A program made the translations under genes and the position numbers. From Diplolepis rosae (taxonomy: Eukaryota > Arthropoda > Insecta > Hymenoptera > Diplolepididae): DNA of 64,000 nucleotides. Below the pieces are notes generated by a model. It saw only the letters and a program-made list of their open reading frames with translations, had not been told where the DNA came from and did no database searches. The first letter of the stretch is position 1; each line of letters opens with the position of its first letter. The DNA lies in the NCBI GenBank assembly GCA_030998225.1, contig JAPYXD010000704.1, positions 13,578,001 to 13,642,000 of the forward strand, in the 5' to 3' direction. Positions 1-11,389 of this stretch are shown one piece after another.

Positions 1-480
1 CTGGGTCAACCAAAGAATTTGGTCATCATTCGGTTGATCATATTTTTAATTTATTCAGCCACGGAATTTATTTGATCTAATCAAAGATGATTTGTTTGAT
101 TACAATTTGGTTAAATCAAGCAAATACTTCAATTGATTTGACCAAATTTTGGTTTATTCAATTATAAACAAAAGCTATTAACTAATATAACCAAAGCTCA
201 GTTTGGTCAACCAAAAAAGTTGATTCAACCAAAGAATTCGTTTTGTGTAACCAAAGATGGCTTTTTTGGATACGGTTTAGTTAAATAAAAAAATATTTCA
301 GTGAATTCAACCAAATTTTGATAAATTTAAGCGAAAATCTTTGTTCAATCAAGTAGATTTTTTTCTGGCTGTACTTTTCACTGACATTTCTTGCTTCACA
401 TTCAATATGATTTAGATGAATGCGAATTCTGGCTTCACAATTTGCTTCGAATTTTGTCAGATTTAAATAAAGGCGGAATC
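1..480. repeat. AT-rich repeat with dispersed AACCAAA/TTTGGTT motifs
   Basis: Short motifs such as TTGATTCAACCAAA recur irregularly on both strands. The end of the block (TCAAGTAGATTTTTTTCTGG near 352-369) resembles the end of a similar block near 8518-8538, so both look like partial copies of one degenerate dispersed element. The left end is cut by the window edge. No coding potential is seen. Confidence 0.5.
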
Positions 481-707
481 TCAAATTAAAAATAATTCAA
501 GGTTAACTCTCTCGCCTTGAAATGAATTAACTATTATTAGTAGGAATTCGTACTGAATAATTAAAGAAAACTCACGTCGTGCCACAATTCGTATTTGATG
601 CAGAAAAGATTAGCATAAAACCCTGGGATAGAATGAAATCGAATGTTTTTTAATAATATTCCATTTTTAGGGACTTTACACCAGTGACCTGGCAATGTAA
701 TTTGCAA

Positions 708-790
708 TAAAGGCCAACTAGATAAATGTCCCACATGAGAGGACTTTCACCATATGAATATTCCTTTAGGGCGATAATATCGTTGCTTCA
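708..790 (+). repeat. Dispersed direct repeat, copy 1
   Basis: The stretch beginning AAAGGCCAACTAGATAAATG and containing GAGGACTTTC and ATGAATATTCC reappears in diverged form at about 1862-1945. It lies in otherwise featureless AT-rich DNA (481-980). The function is unknown and it is probably an old element fragment. Confidence 0.5.
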
Positions 791-980
791 CTAGGATCAA
801 CCTATAATTTTCTGCTTCCGCTATTCTCACACAAGACCCATTTTCATTGCTCATGCTTGCAACAATTTTTTACAGAAAGTCTTTTTTTTTACCTGACTTA
901 AGATTAAAAATGAAAGAAAGATTTTAAAATATATTATTTTGATGGAAGCAAAGTTATTTTTCAACAAAAATAGCTTTTTC

Positions 981-1284
981 TCTACTAGAGGGCCATAAAG
1001 TCGATTTTATTTCCCCCCACACGGCAAATAAATCCATTTTTCTACTAACGGGTCATAAAGCGGATTTTATTGCCCCGCGCGGGGAAAACAAATCCATTTT
1101 TCTACTAGCGAACCACAAAGTGGATTTTATTTCCCCGTGCGGGGCAAACAAATCCACTTTTTGCTACTAGAGGGTCATAAAGTGGATTTTATTTCCCTGT
1201 GCGGGGCAACCAAATCCATTTTTTCTACCAGCGAGTCATGAAGTGTATTTTATTTCCCCGTGTGGGGCAAAAAAATCCATTTTC
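981..1284. repeat. 60-62 bp minisatellite, five units
   Basis: The block TCTACTAG...CATAAAG...GATTTTATTTCCCC...GGGG...AAATCCATTTT starts at 981, 1041, 1101, about 1162 and about 1222, giving a 60-62 bp period. Each unit carries a GC-rich near-palindrome around CCCCGCGCGGGG in very AT-rich surroundings. The array opens with TTTTTCTACTAG-type sequence and is followed by its inverse, CTAGTAGAAAAA, at about 1291-1303, so it is bracketed by short inverted repeats. Confidence 0.85.
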
Positions 1285-1303
1285 TGACGCCTAGTAGAAA
1301 AAA

Positions 1304-2850
1304 ATTGTTTGCGATACGGAAAAAACATTAATTTTACTCGTGAGGAAGTTACCTTCACTTTGCTCGTGCATCAAACTTCACACTCGCGAAATAATTTTTT
1401 TTTTCCTATTCGCATAATTTTCATGAGAAATCCAGTGCTATTATTAAATATTTTCAAAACCTTAAACGCATTTTTCTAAAAATCACTTTATTAGGAGGAC
1501 GTAGGTGATTTTAAAAAATTTACTCTATAAATCTTTTTGAAATTTTTACGGCATATTCCTCATTAGTTTGCGCATCATCAGAACTAAAATTATCGATCTA
1601 GACAATAATAATTATCATATTTTAAAAACCATTTTTTATCCAAAAAAAAATCGTAAAAACAAGGAATTTTTAAGATATTTTTAAAGATGTAATATTAAAT
1701 GCTAATTGACATTATATTGATTAACGATATACTTCCCATAAAGAAAGAATTTTTTTTGGGCCACCTTAATTTAAAAATGTTTCAATATCAAATTTGTTTT
1801 TAGCGTAAATTGGAAACATACGAATGTTATCACAATAGAAGATTGATAGTTTTTAAGCGATAAAGGCCCACCAGATAAATGTCCTTTCGCAAATACAGAG
1901 GAGGACTTTCTCCACATGAATATTCCATTTAGCCGTTAATTTTATAACTTCGCAGGAACATCTTATGACTAACTTTTCACAAAAAGTCCTTTTTTCGCTT
2001 GGAAAGTAGCGAAAGTCATATGTTTATTATCATATGCGCAAGACCAATGATATTGAAATCGCCTTTTCTAAAACGATAAAACTAATAATGGCAGGTTTCC
2101 TAGAACAACATATTTTCCTTAATAAAAGAACAATGGCTGCAGTCTTCTAATACAAGTTTAAAATAGAATTTCCATTCACGCTACTTTACCTTACTCATAA
2201 ATCTGTTTCAAAACAATCTTCTCTCATGAGAATTTAATTTTAACTTATTTTTTAACGCGCGTAGAAAAAAAATTTAGTTCGTTGAACAAAATCCTTTCGT
2301 TGGCTGCATTTGGTAGATTTAGAAAATATTTTTGTTTATTTGACATAACTTGTTTGCTCGAGTGAACTAGAAATTTTGGTGGAACAATTTTTTTTTGATG
2401 TTACAAAATTATTTGATTGAATTCGCCAAATAAGTCTGTTTTGGTTTGATCAACAAAATTATTGGACAACATGAAACACATGTTTGGCAGGAAAAAGAAA
2501 TGTATTTGGTAGAATCGATGAAACATTTTTAACCAAAAAATTGTGTTGGGTCGAATAAACATTTTGTTGTCCATATAACAAAATTCTAAAGTTCAACCAA
2601 CCAAAATTTTGTTAATTCAATTTAATCTTTTTTTTAATGAATCCGTGTCAATACGTCAATCTATAGGAACTTATTAGATTGACAGACTAAATTATACATT
2701 TATTCGTTTATGTATTTATAACTTTTTTAATTTACAAAACATTTTTCTTAAAATTTGGGAAACGTAACAAAAGAGAACAAAGCACGTCTGTTGACTTCTT
2801 TTTAGTCAAAATTTTGAAAAAAATTGGATGACTTTTATCGATAATTACAC
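1304..2850. other. Gene-free AT-rich stretch
   Basis: No credible reading frame or RNA gene is seen. It contains the second copy (about 1862-1945) of the direct repeat at 708-790. From about 2280 to 2650 there are scattered TTTGGTTGAATC-type motifs like those of the window start. Confidence 0.6.
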
Positions 2851-2854
2851 TTAA

Positions 2855-3278
2855 GGGGATTCGACACCTTTAATTGGTATATTTTTGATTTTTTTAACAT
2901 TTTCCAAAAATGTGATTTCTTTATTCTCTATACTTTTCTCGGTAATGTCTAAATTTTCAGGGTAATCTGATTTTTTATTCTTGGAAAAATAAATAAAATT
3001 AAAAGTTAGTAAGATTTACGAATAACGCTTTTTTAGCGATAAGGAACGATATAAAAAACGAATCATAACAATTGTTTAAAAAACAAAAAAATTATTAAAA
3101 GTAAAAAAATGTCAAAAAAATGCCCAAAAAACTCAAAATTTTTAGTTTAAAAATACATAAAGGTGCTGGAATTTTTAAGAGCTTCCAAAAATTTTGGAAA
3201 TAAAGGTACTTATCATAAAAAAAAATTATATTGAAGGTCTAAATCAAAAAATAAAAATATTAAAGGTGGCGGATCCCC
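2855..3278. mobile_element. TTAA-flanked MITE (piggyBac-type), GGGGAT family
   Basis: Inverted ends of about 20 bp are visible: GGGGATTCGACACCTTTAAT on the left, and on the right ATTAAAGGTGGCGGATCCCC, its inverse with about three mismatches. Both are directly flanked by TTAA (2851-2854 and 3279-3282). A duplicated TTAA target is the hallmark of piggyBac-superfamily insertion. The 424-bp interior is A/T-rich and non-coding, so this is a non-autonomous element. Assignment to piggyBac rests on the target site only. Confidence 0.8.
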
Positions 3279-3282
3279 TTAA

Positions 3283-4660
3283 CTGTAAACATTTTTGCAA
3301 AATTTTCACTCAAACAAAGTTCTCTCTTGTATTTTCCAAATTTTCAGGAAAATATTTTGTATTTTGAATATTTATTTGATTTATTTGCCTTAATACATAA
3401 TTTGTAGCCTATTCAAAATATCTGTGAATATTCACTTATTAAGTTAATAATTTTTCAATTTAACTTAATTAAACTTGTTAACGAGAGATAATTAAACTGA
3501 GATTGACATAATATTTATTTATTTATTTCTCTTTTCAACACTACAGTTTGGATAAAATGTATGATTTGCATGAGAAATATGTAAATATTTAGCTTTGGAA
3601 TTTAAATGCTGTCCTTCGTTCATTTTAAGTCGATTATCATGATTGAGATGTATCTTCAGTCTGTCTCTTTTTGATCATTCTTACTCTCATTCTGAATATC
3701 AAGTGTAAGAAGCTTGAGTCTACTCTTCTTTATAAATACGTGCTTCACTCGAGTTAGGTACTCTCTTATGTGAATTGCAAAACAGATTCAAATTCAATTT
3801 GCATGAGACGTGGGTAAACTTGTTTGCAATCGAAAATCGAATTATATTAGATATGCCGAGACGAATGACAATGCAAGTGAAATGCACTTACTTCTCTAAA
3901 CGGTTATCGATGAGAAAGTTTTAAGCAAATAGATTTCTAGTAATTATCTTCTAAAAAATTGAAGAATTTTTACAATATATTCATAATCAGTATTAGTTGA
4001 GTTGAAAAAATTCGTACAACCAAATTTTTGTTAGAAGAACAATAGAATTTTGTTACACAAATAGCAACAAAATATTTTTGTTCATTTGGCAAAATTGTTT
4101 TTTCAATAGTATTTTTAAATGTTCTCTATAGGAGGCAAAAGTTTGTTTGTTCTTTATTTACATCTGTTGTACAAAAAAAATTATATTTTAGAGTTTGATT
4201 TCAAAAATATTAAGGACAAAAAAATACCTGAATGGAAATTTTTGGTAAAAAAGGAATACATTAAAAGAGAATGAACAAAAAATGAAATAAAATAACATAT
4301 AGTTAAAAGAAAAAAGCGTGATAAAGAAGAAAGAAAAATAATTTTTAACAGAAAATTTCGCAACCTTTAGTGAAGCTCATAATTTTTACGCAATTGTTAC
4401 ATAAAAGTTCTGTTAATAGTGTTAAAATTAGAAAACATTAATCGTTGCATACTTTTTATATAACTGTTACGTAAGTTTTTATTATTAATAAATAAATAAA
4501 TTTTTTGATGGCTGAAACTATTAAATAACAATTTAATAAAAACAACCGTTTTATAAAAAATTATTACAATTTATAGAAAGATACAAAAAATTTTTTATGG
4601 AAATACAATTTTTTTTTGGAATTTAATTATACTCTTTACATAATTTTAAATTATTGTAAT
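3283..4660. other. Gene-free AT-rich stretch
   Basis: Short minus-strand frames here are low-complexity Phe/Leu/Ile strings expected from A/T-rich DNA. No domain, splice signal or RNA gene is supported. Confidence 0.6.
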
Positions 4661-4666
4661 AACATT

Positions 4667-5010
4667 TTCTGAAATATGTACAATACTATTAAACATATAA
4701 TTTATTAAACAATAAACAATTTTTCTCTTTTCAATCAAGATTTGGTTAATTTTGAAAAAAATGTTGTTTAGTAAATCAGATATTCTACGAAAATTCGTCC
4801 GAATGAATTTGAAATTTATGTTCATACAAGAAAAAATTTTGTTTGAATCAATCAATTTTTTCTTTTGAAAGCAGAAAAAATGTATTTCATCTAATCAAAT
4901 CATATTGCTAAAGAATGCAAGATATTTGATTAGATGAAACAAAATTTGCTTGAGTCAATTAAAATATTCGTTTGATTAAATTGAATCATTTCTGGTTGAA
5001 AAAGCCAACA
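4667..5010. repeat. Dispersed repeat of about 345 bp, copy 1
   Basis: This segment (…ACAATACTATTAAACATA…AAGCAGAAAAAATGTATTTC…GATTAAATTGAATCATTTCTGG…) recurs in the same orientation at about 8750-9095 with moderate divergence. No coding sequence and no clear terminal repeats are seen, and the family is not recognised. Confidence 0.75.
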
Positions 5011-5207
5011 AAATTTAAATATTGAATCTGGTATCTTAAATTTTTGTTTTATAAAAAATCACCTGAAATCCTGAAAAATACGATTTCAAACAAAATTTCC
5101 AATATAATGTCTGCCTGAGGTTAAAAAAATGTTTGATTAGGCAAAATTTTTTTGATGATCTGAGAAGATAAAATTCAAGTGCACGTTTTGTGTTTGTGGT
5201 TCATAAA

Positions 5208-5584
5208 CTCAGAAAAAATATTTGATTGAATCAAAAAAATTATTTGTTTAAAATACTTTCTTTGATGTAAAGAAATGTTTTGTTTTAATCAATCAAAATT
5301 TGTTTGATTCAAACAAAATATCTTTGGATCAAATAAAAATTTGTTCGAATAAAATAAATTTATGCCTTAAATCAAACAAATTATATCTTTGACCATATAT
5401 CAATGCAATAATTTCTTTGTTTTGAATAAAAATTAATTTGATTCAAACAAATATTTATTTGATTCAAAGATATTTTGTTTGAATCAAACAAATTTTGTTT
5501 CATTTAAACAAATCATTTCTTTAAATCAAAGAAAGTTGTTCAAACTAATAATTTTATTTGATTCAATCAAATCTTTTTTCTGAG
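5208..5584. mobile_element. Palindromic MITE, CTCAGAAAAAA family, copy 1
   Basis: The ends are inverted (CTCAGAAAAAATATTTGATT… and …AATCAAATCTTTTTTCTGAG). The interior consists of mutually complementary TTTGATT/AATCAAA blocks, so the whole element can fold back. A second copy lies at 5675-6056 and a third at about 17380-17755. It is non-coding. Confidence 0.8.
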
Positions 5585-5674
5585 TATAGAAACATGTTCC
5601 CGGAAGGTTCTTCGACTACAAACACTTCTTCTTTTTCTTGACAATAGTTTATAGATATATCAATACGAGGGTCT

Positions 5675-6056
5675 CACTGAGAAAAAAGATTTGATTTAAT
5701 CAAAGAAAATAATTTGTTTGAACGATTTTCTTTGATTTAAAGAAATAATTTGTTTAAATGAAACAAAATTTGTTTGATTCAAACAAAATATCTTTGGATC
5801 AAATATATATTTGTTCGAATAAAATAAATTTATGCCTTAAATCAAACAAATTATATCTTTGACCATATATCAATGCATTAATTTCTTTGTTTTGAAGAAA
5901 AATTAATTTGATTCAAACAAATATTTATTTGGTTCAAAGATATTTTGTTTGAATCAAACAAATTTTGTTTCATTTAAACAAATCATTTCTTTAAATCAAA
6001 GAAAGTCGTTCAAACGAATTATTTTCTTTGATTCAATAAAATTTTTTTTCTCAGTG
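5675..6056. mobile_element. Palindromic MITE, CACTGAGAAAAAA family, copy 2
   Basis: The termini are CACTGAGAAAAAAGATTTG… and …TTTTTTTTCTCAGTG, flanked by CT on both sides (5673-5674 and 6057-6058), consistent with a 2-bp target duplication. The interior is nearly identical to copy 1 and contains long stretches of self-complementary AATCAAA/TTTGATT. The CACTG…CAGTG ends recall CACTA/EnSpm-type termini, but no transposase is present to prove this. Confidence 0.82.
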
Positions 6057-6440
6057 CTTATGGTATCTTCGATCGACTCTAAGATTCCGAATAGCATGCT
6101 AGGAAGAAGATGCTGGTAATTTTGCAGGGCCTAAGGCCCTCTTCATTCTGGAGCGACTGATCTCAGTTGTTGATGATGACCTTTGAAGGTCACTGACTGT
6201 GCGAAGATCCCGTAATTGTGTCAAGAGCGCCTACGCCATCGTGGTACCAGTTAGATAAGGTCTATGGACACGATGAAAGCCTTACAGACCTCACTTGCCT
6301 TTCATGTTCAGCAGGTTTGCGACATCAGGTGATAAAATCATCAGTAATCATTTGACGCCTTAGCGTGATTCCCATTTCTGAGTTTCTATCTTGCAAAAAC
6401 TTAAAAGTATGCAACAACTTGAGGTACTTGTACCATAAAT
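6057..6440. other. Unique, less AT-rich spacer
   Basis: This stretch has more balanced base use than its neighbours, with no supported gene. It could be ancestral single-copy DNA between inserted repeats. Confidence 0.4.
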
Positions 6441-7155
6441 TAGGTCTCTGGAAAAAAAAGTTTTTCTAGGAATTTGGGACTTGGATTGATATTATCAGCC
6501 GTGTCTTATGAAAAAAAAAACATTATTTTTTATGAAAATTTTCTTTAATTGGTGAAAAATAATACTTTTAATGATACTTTTTGTAACAGAATTTTTCCTT
6601 ACTATCGCTTCTTAACAATTTTTTAAAAGTTATTCGATTTTCATAAATCATGTCTTTTTTCGGGAAAAATATTCTCTACTCTCTAAATCTGAATCAGTCT
6701 AATTTTTACTGATTGAATCAGTGATTGGCCTTTCCACTGATTCGCCAGTTAAAAAATATATTTCACTGTTAAATCAGTTGATTATCACTAAATGAATCAG
6801 TGGAAAAAATATTTTCACTGCTAAATCAGTTAATTTTCACTGAAGCAATCAGTGGAATTTGACAGATTTACAGTAACCTCTTTTTAGCTATTTGAATCAG
6901 TTAACTTTCACTGATAATCAGTAGATTTGGACTGATTCATATTTAGAGAGTAGAGAATATTTTTCCCGAAAAAAAGACATGATTTATGAAAATCGAATAA
7001 CTTTTAAAAAATTGGTAAGAAACGATAGTAAGGGAAAATTCTATTACAATAAACATTATTGAAAGTATTATTTTTCGCGAATTTAAAATTTTTTTCATAA
7101 AAAATCATGTTTTTCTTCCATAAGACCCGGCTGATAATATCAATTCAAGTCCTAA
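6441..7155. mobile_element. Fold-back element with a MITE in its loop
   Basis: The left arm (GTCTCTGGAAAAAAAAGTTTTTC…GATTTTCATAAATCATG…AAAATATTCTCTA) is complementary to the right arm (TAGAGAATATTTTTCCC…CATGATTTATGAAAATCG…GATAATATCAATTCAAGTCC). Related copies lie at 7156-7640, 44465-44977 and 55505-56025. In those copies the loop region is different, so the CTCTCTAAATCTGAAT MITE (6679-6950) appears to be a later occupant. No coding sequence is seen. Confidence 0.8.
6679..6950. mobile_element. CTCTCTAAATCTGAAT MITE, nested copy
   Basis: The ends are CTCTCTAAATCTGAATCAG and …TTCATATTTAGAGAG. The interior is full of CACTGAT/ATCAGTG motifs in both orientations. It is the same family as 9873-10044, 11219-11389, 11654-11814 and 53578-53673. 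It sits in the loop of the fold-back element. Confidence 0.8.
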
Positions 7156-7640
7156 AATACATTATTTTTTATAAAAAGATTAAAAACTTACGAAAAATAA
7201 TACTTTTGATGATGTGTTTTGTAATTGAATTTTTCCTTACTGTCGCTTTTTACCAATTTTTTAAAAATTAGTGGATTTGCATAAATCATGGCTTATTTTT
7301 CCGGGTAAAATATTCTCTACAAGTCTACTGTTTTCAATTTTAAAATTAAAATGTTCAGTGGCTGAAATCGTTAGAACATTTTTTTTAAATATCTATATTT
7401 GAAGAATTTTTACTTATTTTCAAAATTAGAAACATTAGAGTTGTAGAGAATATTTTCCTTGTAAAAATAAGCGATGATTTATGGGAATCCAATCATTTTT
7501 TTAAAATTAATCAAATGAGATAATAAGGAAAAATTCTATTACAAAAAACATTAAAAGTATTATTTTTCGTAAATTCTACATTCTTTTAATAAAAAATAAT
7601 GTTTTTTCTTCAGTAAGACATCACTGATAATATCATTTCA
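7156..7640. mobile_element. Fold-back element, second adjacent copy
   Basis: It is homologous to the arms of 6441-7155, including the motifs ATAAATCATGGCTTATTTTTCC, TAGAGAATATTTTCC and CATTAAAAGTATTATTTTTCG, with its own loop between about 7325 and 7440. The following 7641-8215 carries a more distant relative of the fold-back family found at 57211-57853 (AAGATTCTCTACAACTTGAC and its complement). It is non-coding. Confidence 0.7.
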
Positions 7641-8215
7641 AGTCTTAAGGGCATATGATACTTAGGAATATATCAAATTTTATTGATTAAAAAAAAAACG
7701 GATGTGGATAGACAACTTTTGAGTTTTTAAAAATGAAAAAAGTACAATTTTAGCAAAATTTATCGAAAAATTTTTTATTATTAAAACCGAAAGTAATCTA
7801 TTTATGTCCGTTTTTATTTTTTTTAATATTTCCTAAATTTCAGAAATGAAATGTCATATATTTTGGACGTAAATATTTTTAAATTTTATTTTTTCTTGTT
7901 GCTTAAAGCCAAATTTTTTAAAATTATGCAATTCCAATAAATCATGAATCATTTTTTAAGGGAAAGATTCTCTACAACTTGACTGTTTCCAATTTTTGAA
8001 AATGAATCAATTATTATGAAATTTAGCAATTTCTTCATAAAAATTTTCTTTTCGGAAATTCTTTTTTAGAAGTTTTAGCCATTAAAGAATTTATTTTCAA
8101 GAATTAGAAACGGACAAGTTGTGGAGAATATTTTATCTGAAAAAACGAATCGTGATTTATAAAAATCTCAACATTTTTAAAAATTTGTCTCGAAGCGATA
8201 AGAAAAATAGTTCGG

Positions 8216-8749
8216 GTAAAAATAAAATTATGTTTCTGTGTTGATTTAACGCTTCGACCTCTTGTAGATTAGAAATTATTTTACTTCTGTGAATTCAGTT
8301 AAATATTTTATTGATTCAAGCAAAATTTAGTTAAATCAAAGATTTGAGTTGACAATATTTTTAGTTGATTCTATCCAAAAATTTATTGTATGCATCCGAA
8401 GATAGATTGTTTGGATACTATTTAGCTGAATCAAACAAAGTTTCCAGTTGATTCAATCAAATTTTGCTTGACTTAACAAAATAATTTTGGTTAATTTAAC
8501 AAAATGGTTTGCTTAGGTCAAGTAATTTTTTTCTGGGTCTATACTATTAATAATTTTGGTTAATTTAAAGTTTGACTAACTTTTGTAAGAATAGGCCAAT
8601 TTTTTGGGTTTCATAACCGAATTAAATATAAAATATTAAATTAAAATAATAATAAATAATAAAATAAATAATTAAAATAAATTAAAATATTAAATATTAA
8701 ATATAACAAATATCCTTTAATTAATTTAGTTAATTCGCCTATAAAATTT
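8216..8749. repeat. AACCAAA/TTTGGTT-rich degenerate repeat
   Basis: It has the same motif content as the first 480 bases, ending near 8538 in TCAAGTAATTTTTTTCTGGG. It is followed by an A/T-only run (AAATAATAAATAATAAAAT…) at about 8630-8705. No gene is seen. Confidence 0.5.
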
Positions 8750-9095
8750 TCTGGAATCTGTAAAATACTATTAATCATAGGATTTTTTAAGCAAAAAACA
8801 ATTTTGCTCTTTTCATCCAAAATTTGGTTAATTTTGAAAAAAATGTTGTTGAGTCAATCAAATGTTCAACCAAAATTCGTTTGAATCAACTTGAAATATA
8901 TGTCATACAAGAAAAAAGTTTGTTTGAATCAAACAATTTTTTCTTTTGAAAGCAGAAAAAATGTATTTCATTTAATCAAACCATATTGTTAAAGAAAGCA
9001 AGATATTTGATTAGATAAAAGAAAAATTGCTTGAGTCAATTAAAATATTCGTTTGATTAAATTGAATCATTTCTGGCTGAAAAAACCAAAAAATT
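8750..9095. repeat. Dispersed repeat of about 345 bp, copy 2
   Basis: This is the direct copy of 4667-5010. Matching landmarks include CTCTTTTCATCCAAAATTTGG and AAGCAGAAAAAATGTATTTC. It is non-coding. Confidence 0.75.
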
Positions 9096-9795
9096 GTTCT
9101 GATTGTGTCTGAATTAAAAAATGTTGAATCAGTTATCTCAAATTTTTGTTCATCATTTCTTATTAACTTTGATCTAATTTCTTAAACTTTTTCCTTGGTA
9201 TTTAATTACCCATTCTTATTCAATTCTCCGTATTATTTCCTTCGGAAATTAATCTTTCAAACGATTTCTTTTTCAAATGTATTACTCGATTAAAGCAGAC
9301 CATTTAAAACTCTTTTCAATGTAACCATTAGCTTCAATTGTAAGTTTTGCGAACTTTCACACCTGTTTCCTTATAACACCGGTTTTTTAATCATTTGTGA
9401 AGAAAACGTTAGCAGTTTCCGGTCTCACTCTCCCTTTTTGAGAGATTGAAAGCGATCACAGAGCTTAAGAGATCCACAGTGTAAGAAGGTCGACAAGTAA
9501 ACGTCACAGAGAGAAGAAACAAAAAAGGGACGTTGGAAAAGTCTAAAGAAATAAAGATCTACGGTCTAGGAATCAAAGAGAGGAAATTTGAACGAGTGAT
9601 TGGTCAGATTAGATTCTAAGTACTGACAGTTTTACAAAGTTAGAAATCTTAGAGTTGCCATTTAGAGCAGCCTACATCTCAGTCTAGACTCTTGGTTGGA
9701 ATTTATGTCCCTGACTATGGCAGCTAGAAAGGGGGTTCCCTTGCGACAAAAGATACATTTTAAACGAACCACATAACAAAGACCATAATAAATCC
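9096..9795. other. Unique stretch without a supported gene
   Basis: From about 9260 to 9660 the base composition is more balanced and purine-rich (AGAGAGAAGAAACAAAAAAGG). No domain, start context or splice pair convinces. It may be ancestral single-copy DNA. Confidence 0.4.
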
Positions 9796-9870
9796 TACAG
9801 GTCGTGAAATACCATGTTGCTTTCCCTATAACCAGAAATTGGAATTTCTGGTCATTGTCTAAGCAAAACA
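9796..9870. repeat. Short dispersed repeat with a 20-bp hairpin, MITE-filled copy
   Basis: ATACCATGTTGCTTTCC…CCAGAAATTGGAATTTCTGG…AAACATG matches 17206-17268 closely. CCAGAAATTGGAATTTCTGG is a near-perfect palindrome. Here the repeat is interrupted by the MITE at 9873. At 17268 it continues directly into GGTTACAGAAAAGTTATG, so that copy is the empty site. Confidence 0.8.
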
Positions 9871-9872
9871 TG

Positions 9873-10044
9873 CTCTCTAAATCTGAATTAGTGAGATTCT
9901 CACTCAATTGAAATCAGTGACCCACTTCTATGTGGAAAATCAGTAGTTTTTCATTGGTTTTCAGTGAAAATGACTGATTGACTAGTCAAAAGTGGGTCGC
10001 TGATTTCAGTTCAGTGAGAATCTCGATAATTCAGATTTAGAGAG
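9873..10044. mobile_element. CTCTCTAAATCTGAAT MITE, copy with TG duplication
   Basis: The termini are CTCTCTAAATCTGAATTAG… and …ATTCAGATTTAGAGAG. The element is flanked by TG at 9871-9872 and 10045-10046. The related unoccupied sequence at about 17262-17280 reads AACATGGTTACAG with a single TG. This supports a 2-bp target duplication and precise insertion. Confidence 0.85.
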
Positions 10045-10250
10045 TGGTTACAGAAAAGTTATGTAACTATTCTAGAATAGAATTTAACAGTTTCTAGAAC
10101 ATGTTAGTAACAGGTTAGTAACCGGCGAGTAACTATGTCAATCTCTGAAATCTGTAACAACTGTATGACAGTCGTGTAACGCTGTGACATATATTCTGTA
10201 ACAGTTCTCTATTAATTCTAGAATGTTGTTACAAATGTTCTTTAGCAGTT

Positions 10251-11139
10251 CACTGCAAAAAGAAGTGTCTTACCTGGTATCTTACTGTAAGATATAAGAT
10301 GGGAATTTGCCATCTTCTGTCTTGAAATAAGATGTTTCACGAAGTATCTTATTCAAAATTAAGACGACTTACGTATTTTGATACGAATAAAGATGTAATT
10401 TCCGTCTTACAAAATAAGATACTTGATTGAGTTAGATAATGTGTTTTAGTTTAAGATGTTTAGAATGTCATAAGATGGTTCTGGCATAAGATGTTTCTGA
10501 ATTGTAAGATATAGCAGGTCAATAAGTTAGCAAAAACTAAGACGCGTAAAGTGTCAAAGAAGTAGTGGTCGAAAGATAGAATCTCTCATAGGGTTATAGT
10601 TACTGTTCATAACCTCAAGAAATGGAGCGTTTTGACTGTTCCATGTTTTTCTTCTGTGGTGTAATATCAACTCATTTAGAGGAATATATTGTTCATTTTA
10701 ATCGACACGATTCTTTATTCAAACTTTACATATGACGGATGTGGAGCTACATGTAAAAAGTGTAAATCCTATCAGCAACACGTGACTCGATATCAGGTAT
10801 ACCTTCTGTTTTAACGTATTGGATACGTTTGATCAGTCGCTTGTCTCCTTTTCCAATAGAGCATTTACTTGAATTAATTTTTTTAAGAAGTACGTACAGC
10901 CATGTAAGCCATCAAATGTGTATCAGACACCGGTATGCTGTAAGCTTTTTCTCACAATGTAGAGGTTATAGGAACAATAAACTGTCGGTAACTTAAGTAA
11001 TCTGTGTTACCAATGGCTCAACTTAAGATATTTTACGTGTATTCAAATAAGATGTTTTAAGCAACTTAAAAGTGACTACCGAAACATCTTAGATATGACT
11101 ACACAAGTATCTTAAATTACGACACTTCTTTTTGCAGTG
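10251..11139. mobile_element. 889-bp CACTG...CAGTG element with TAAGATG subterminal repeats
   Basis: A perfect 19-bp inverted terminal repeat (CACTGCAAAAAGAAGTGTC) bounds the element, with TT on both sides. The paralogous unit B (around 11570) shows the empty site GCAGTTATAAAAC against filled GCAGTT…TTGTAGAAC. Within about 300 bp of the left end the motif TAAGATG/CATCTTA recurs many times in both orientations, and again near the right end. Known CACTA/EnSpm elements have CACT(A/G) ends, 2-3-bp duplications and such transposase-binding subterminal repeats. The assignment is inference, since no transposase is encoded. The interior (about 10560-10990) is unique, balanced sequence. Confidence 0.8.
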
Positions 11140-11218
11140 TTGTAGAACAATTCTATAACTCTGTTATAAACTTGAAGTACTCTCTGAATCTGAATCAGTA
11201 AAAACTCACTGATTCGCA

Positions 11219-11389
11219 CTCTCTAAATCTGAATCAGTGAGATTTCAACTGAATTGAAAACAGTGACCCAATTCTGTGTGGACAATCAGTGGTTTTTCAT
11301 TGGTTTTCAGTGAAAATGATTGATTTCCCAGCCAAAAGTGGGTCATTGTTTCAATTCAGTGAGAATCTCGATGATTCAGATTCAGAGAG
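11219..11389. mobile_element. CTCTCTAAATCTGAAT MITE, unit B copy
   Basis: It has the same termini and interior as 9873-10044 and is also followed directly by TGGTTACAG. It is part of the tandem unit, so probably copied by duplication rather than inserted independently. Confidence 0.8.

Noticed and set aside
981..1284. CRISPR-like array
   Set aside because: The repeats are contiguous 60-bp units without unique spacers, in a eukaryotic context.
9662..9907. 81-codon minus-strand frame
   Set aside because: It runs through a dispersed repeat into a MITE end, so it is composed of mobile non-coding sequence.
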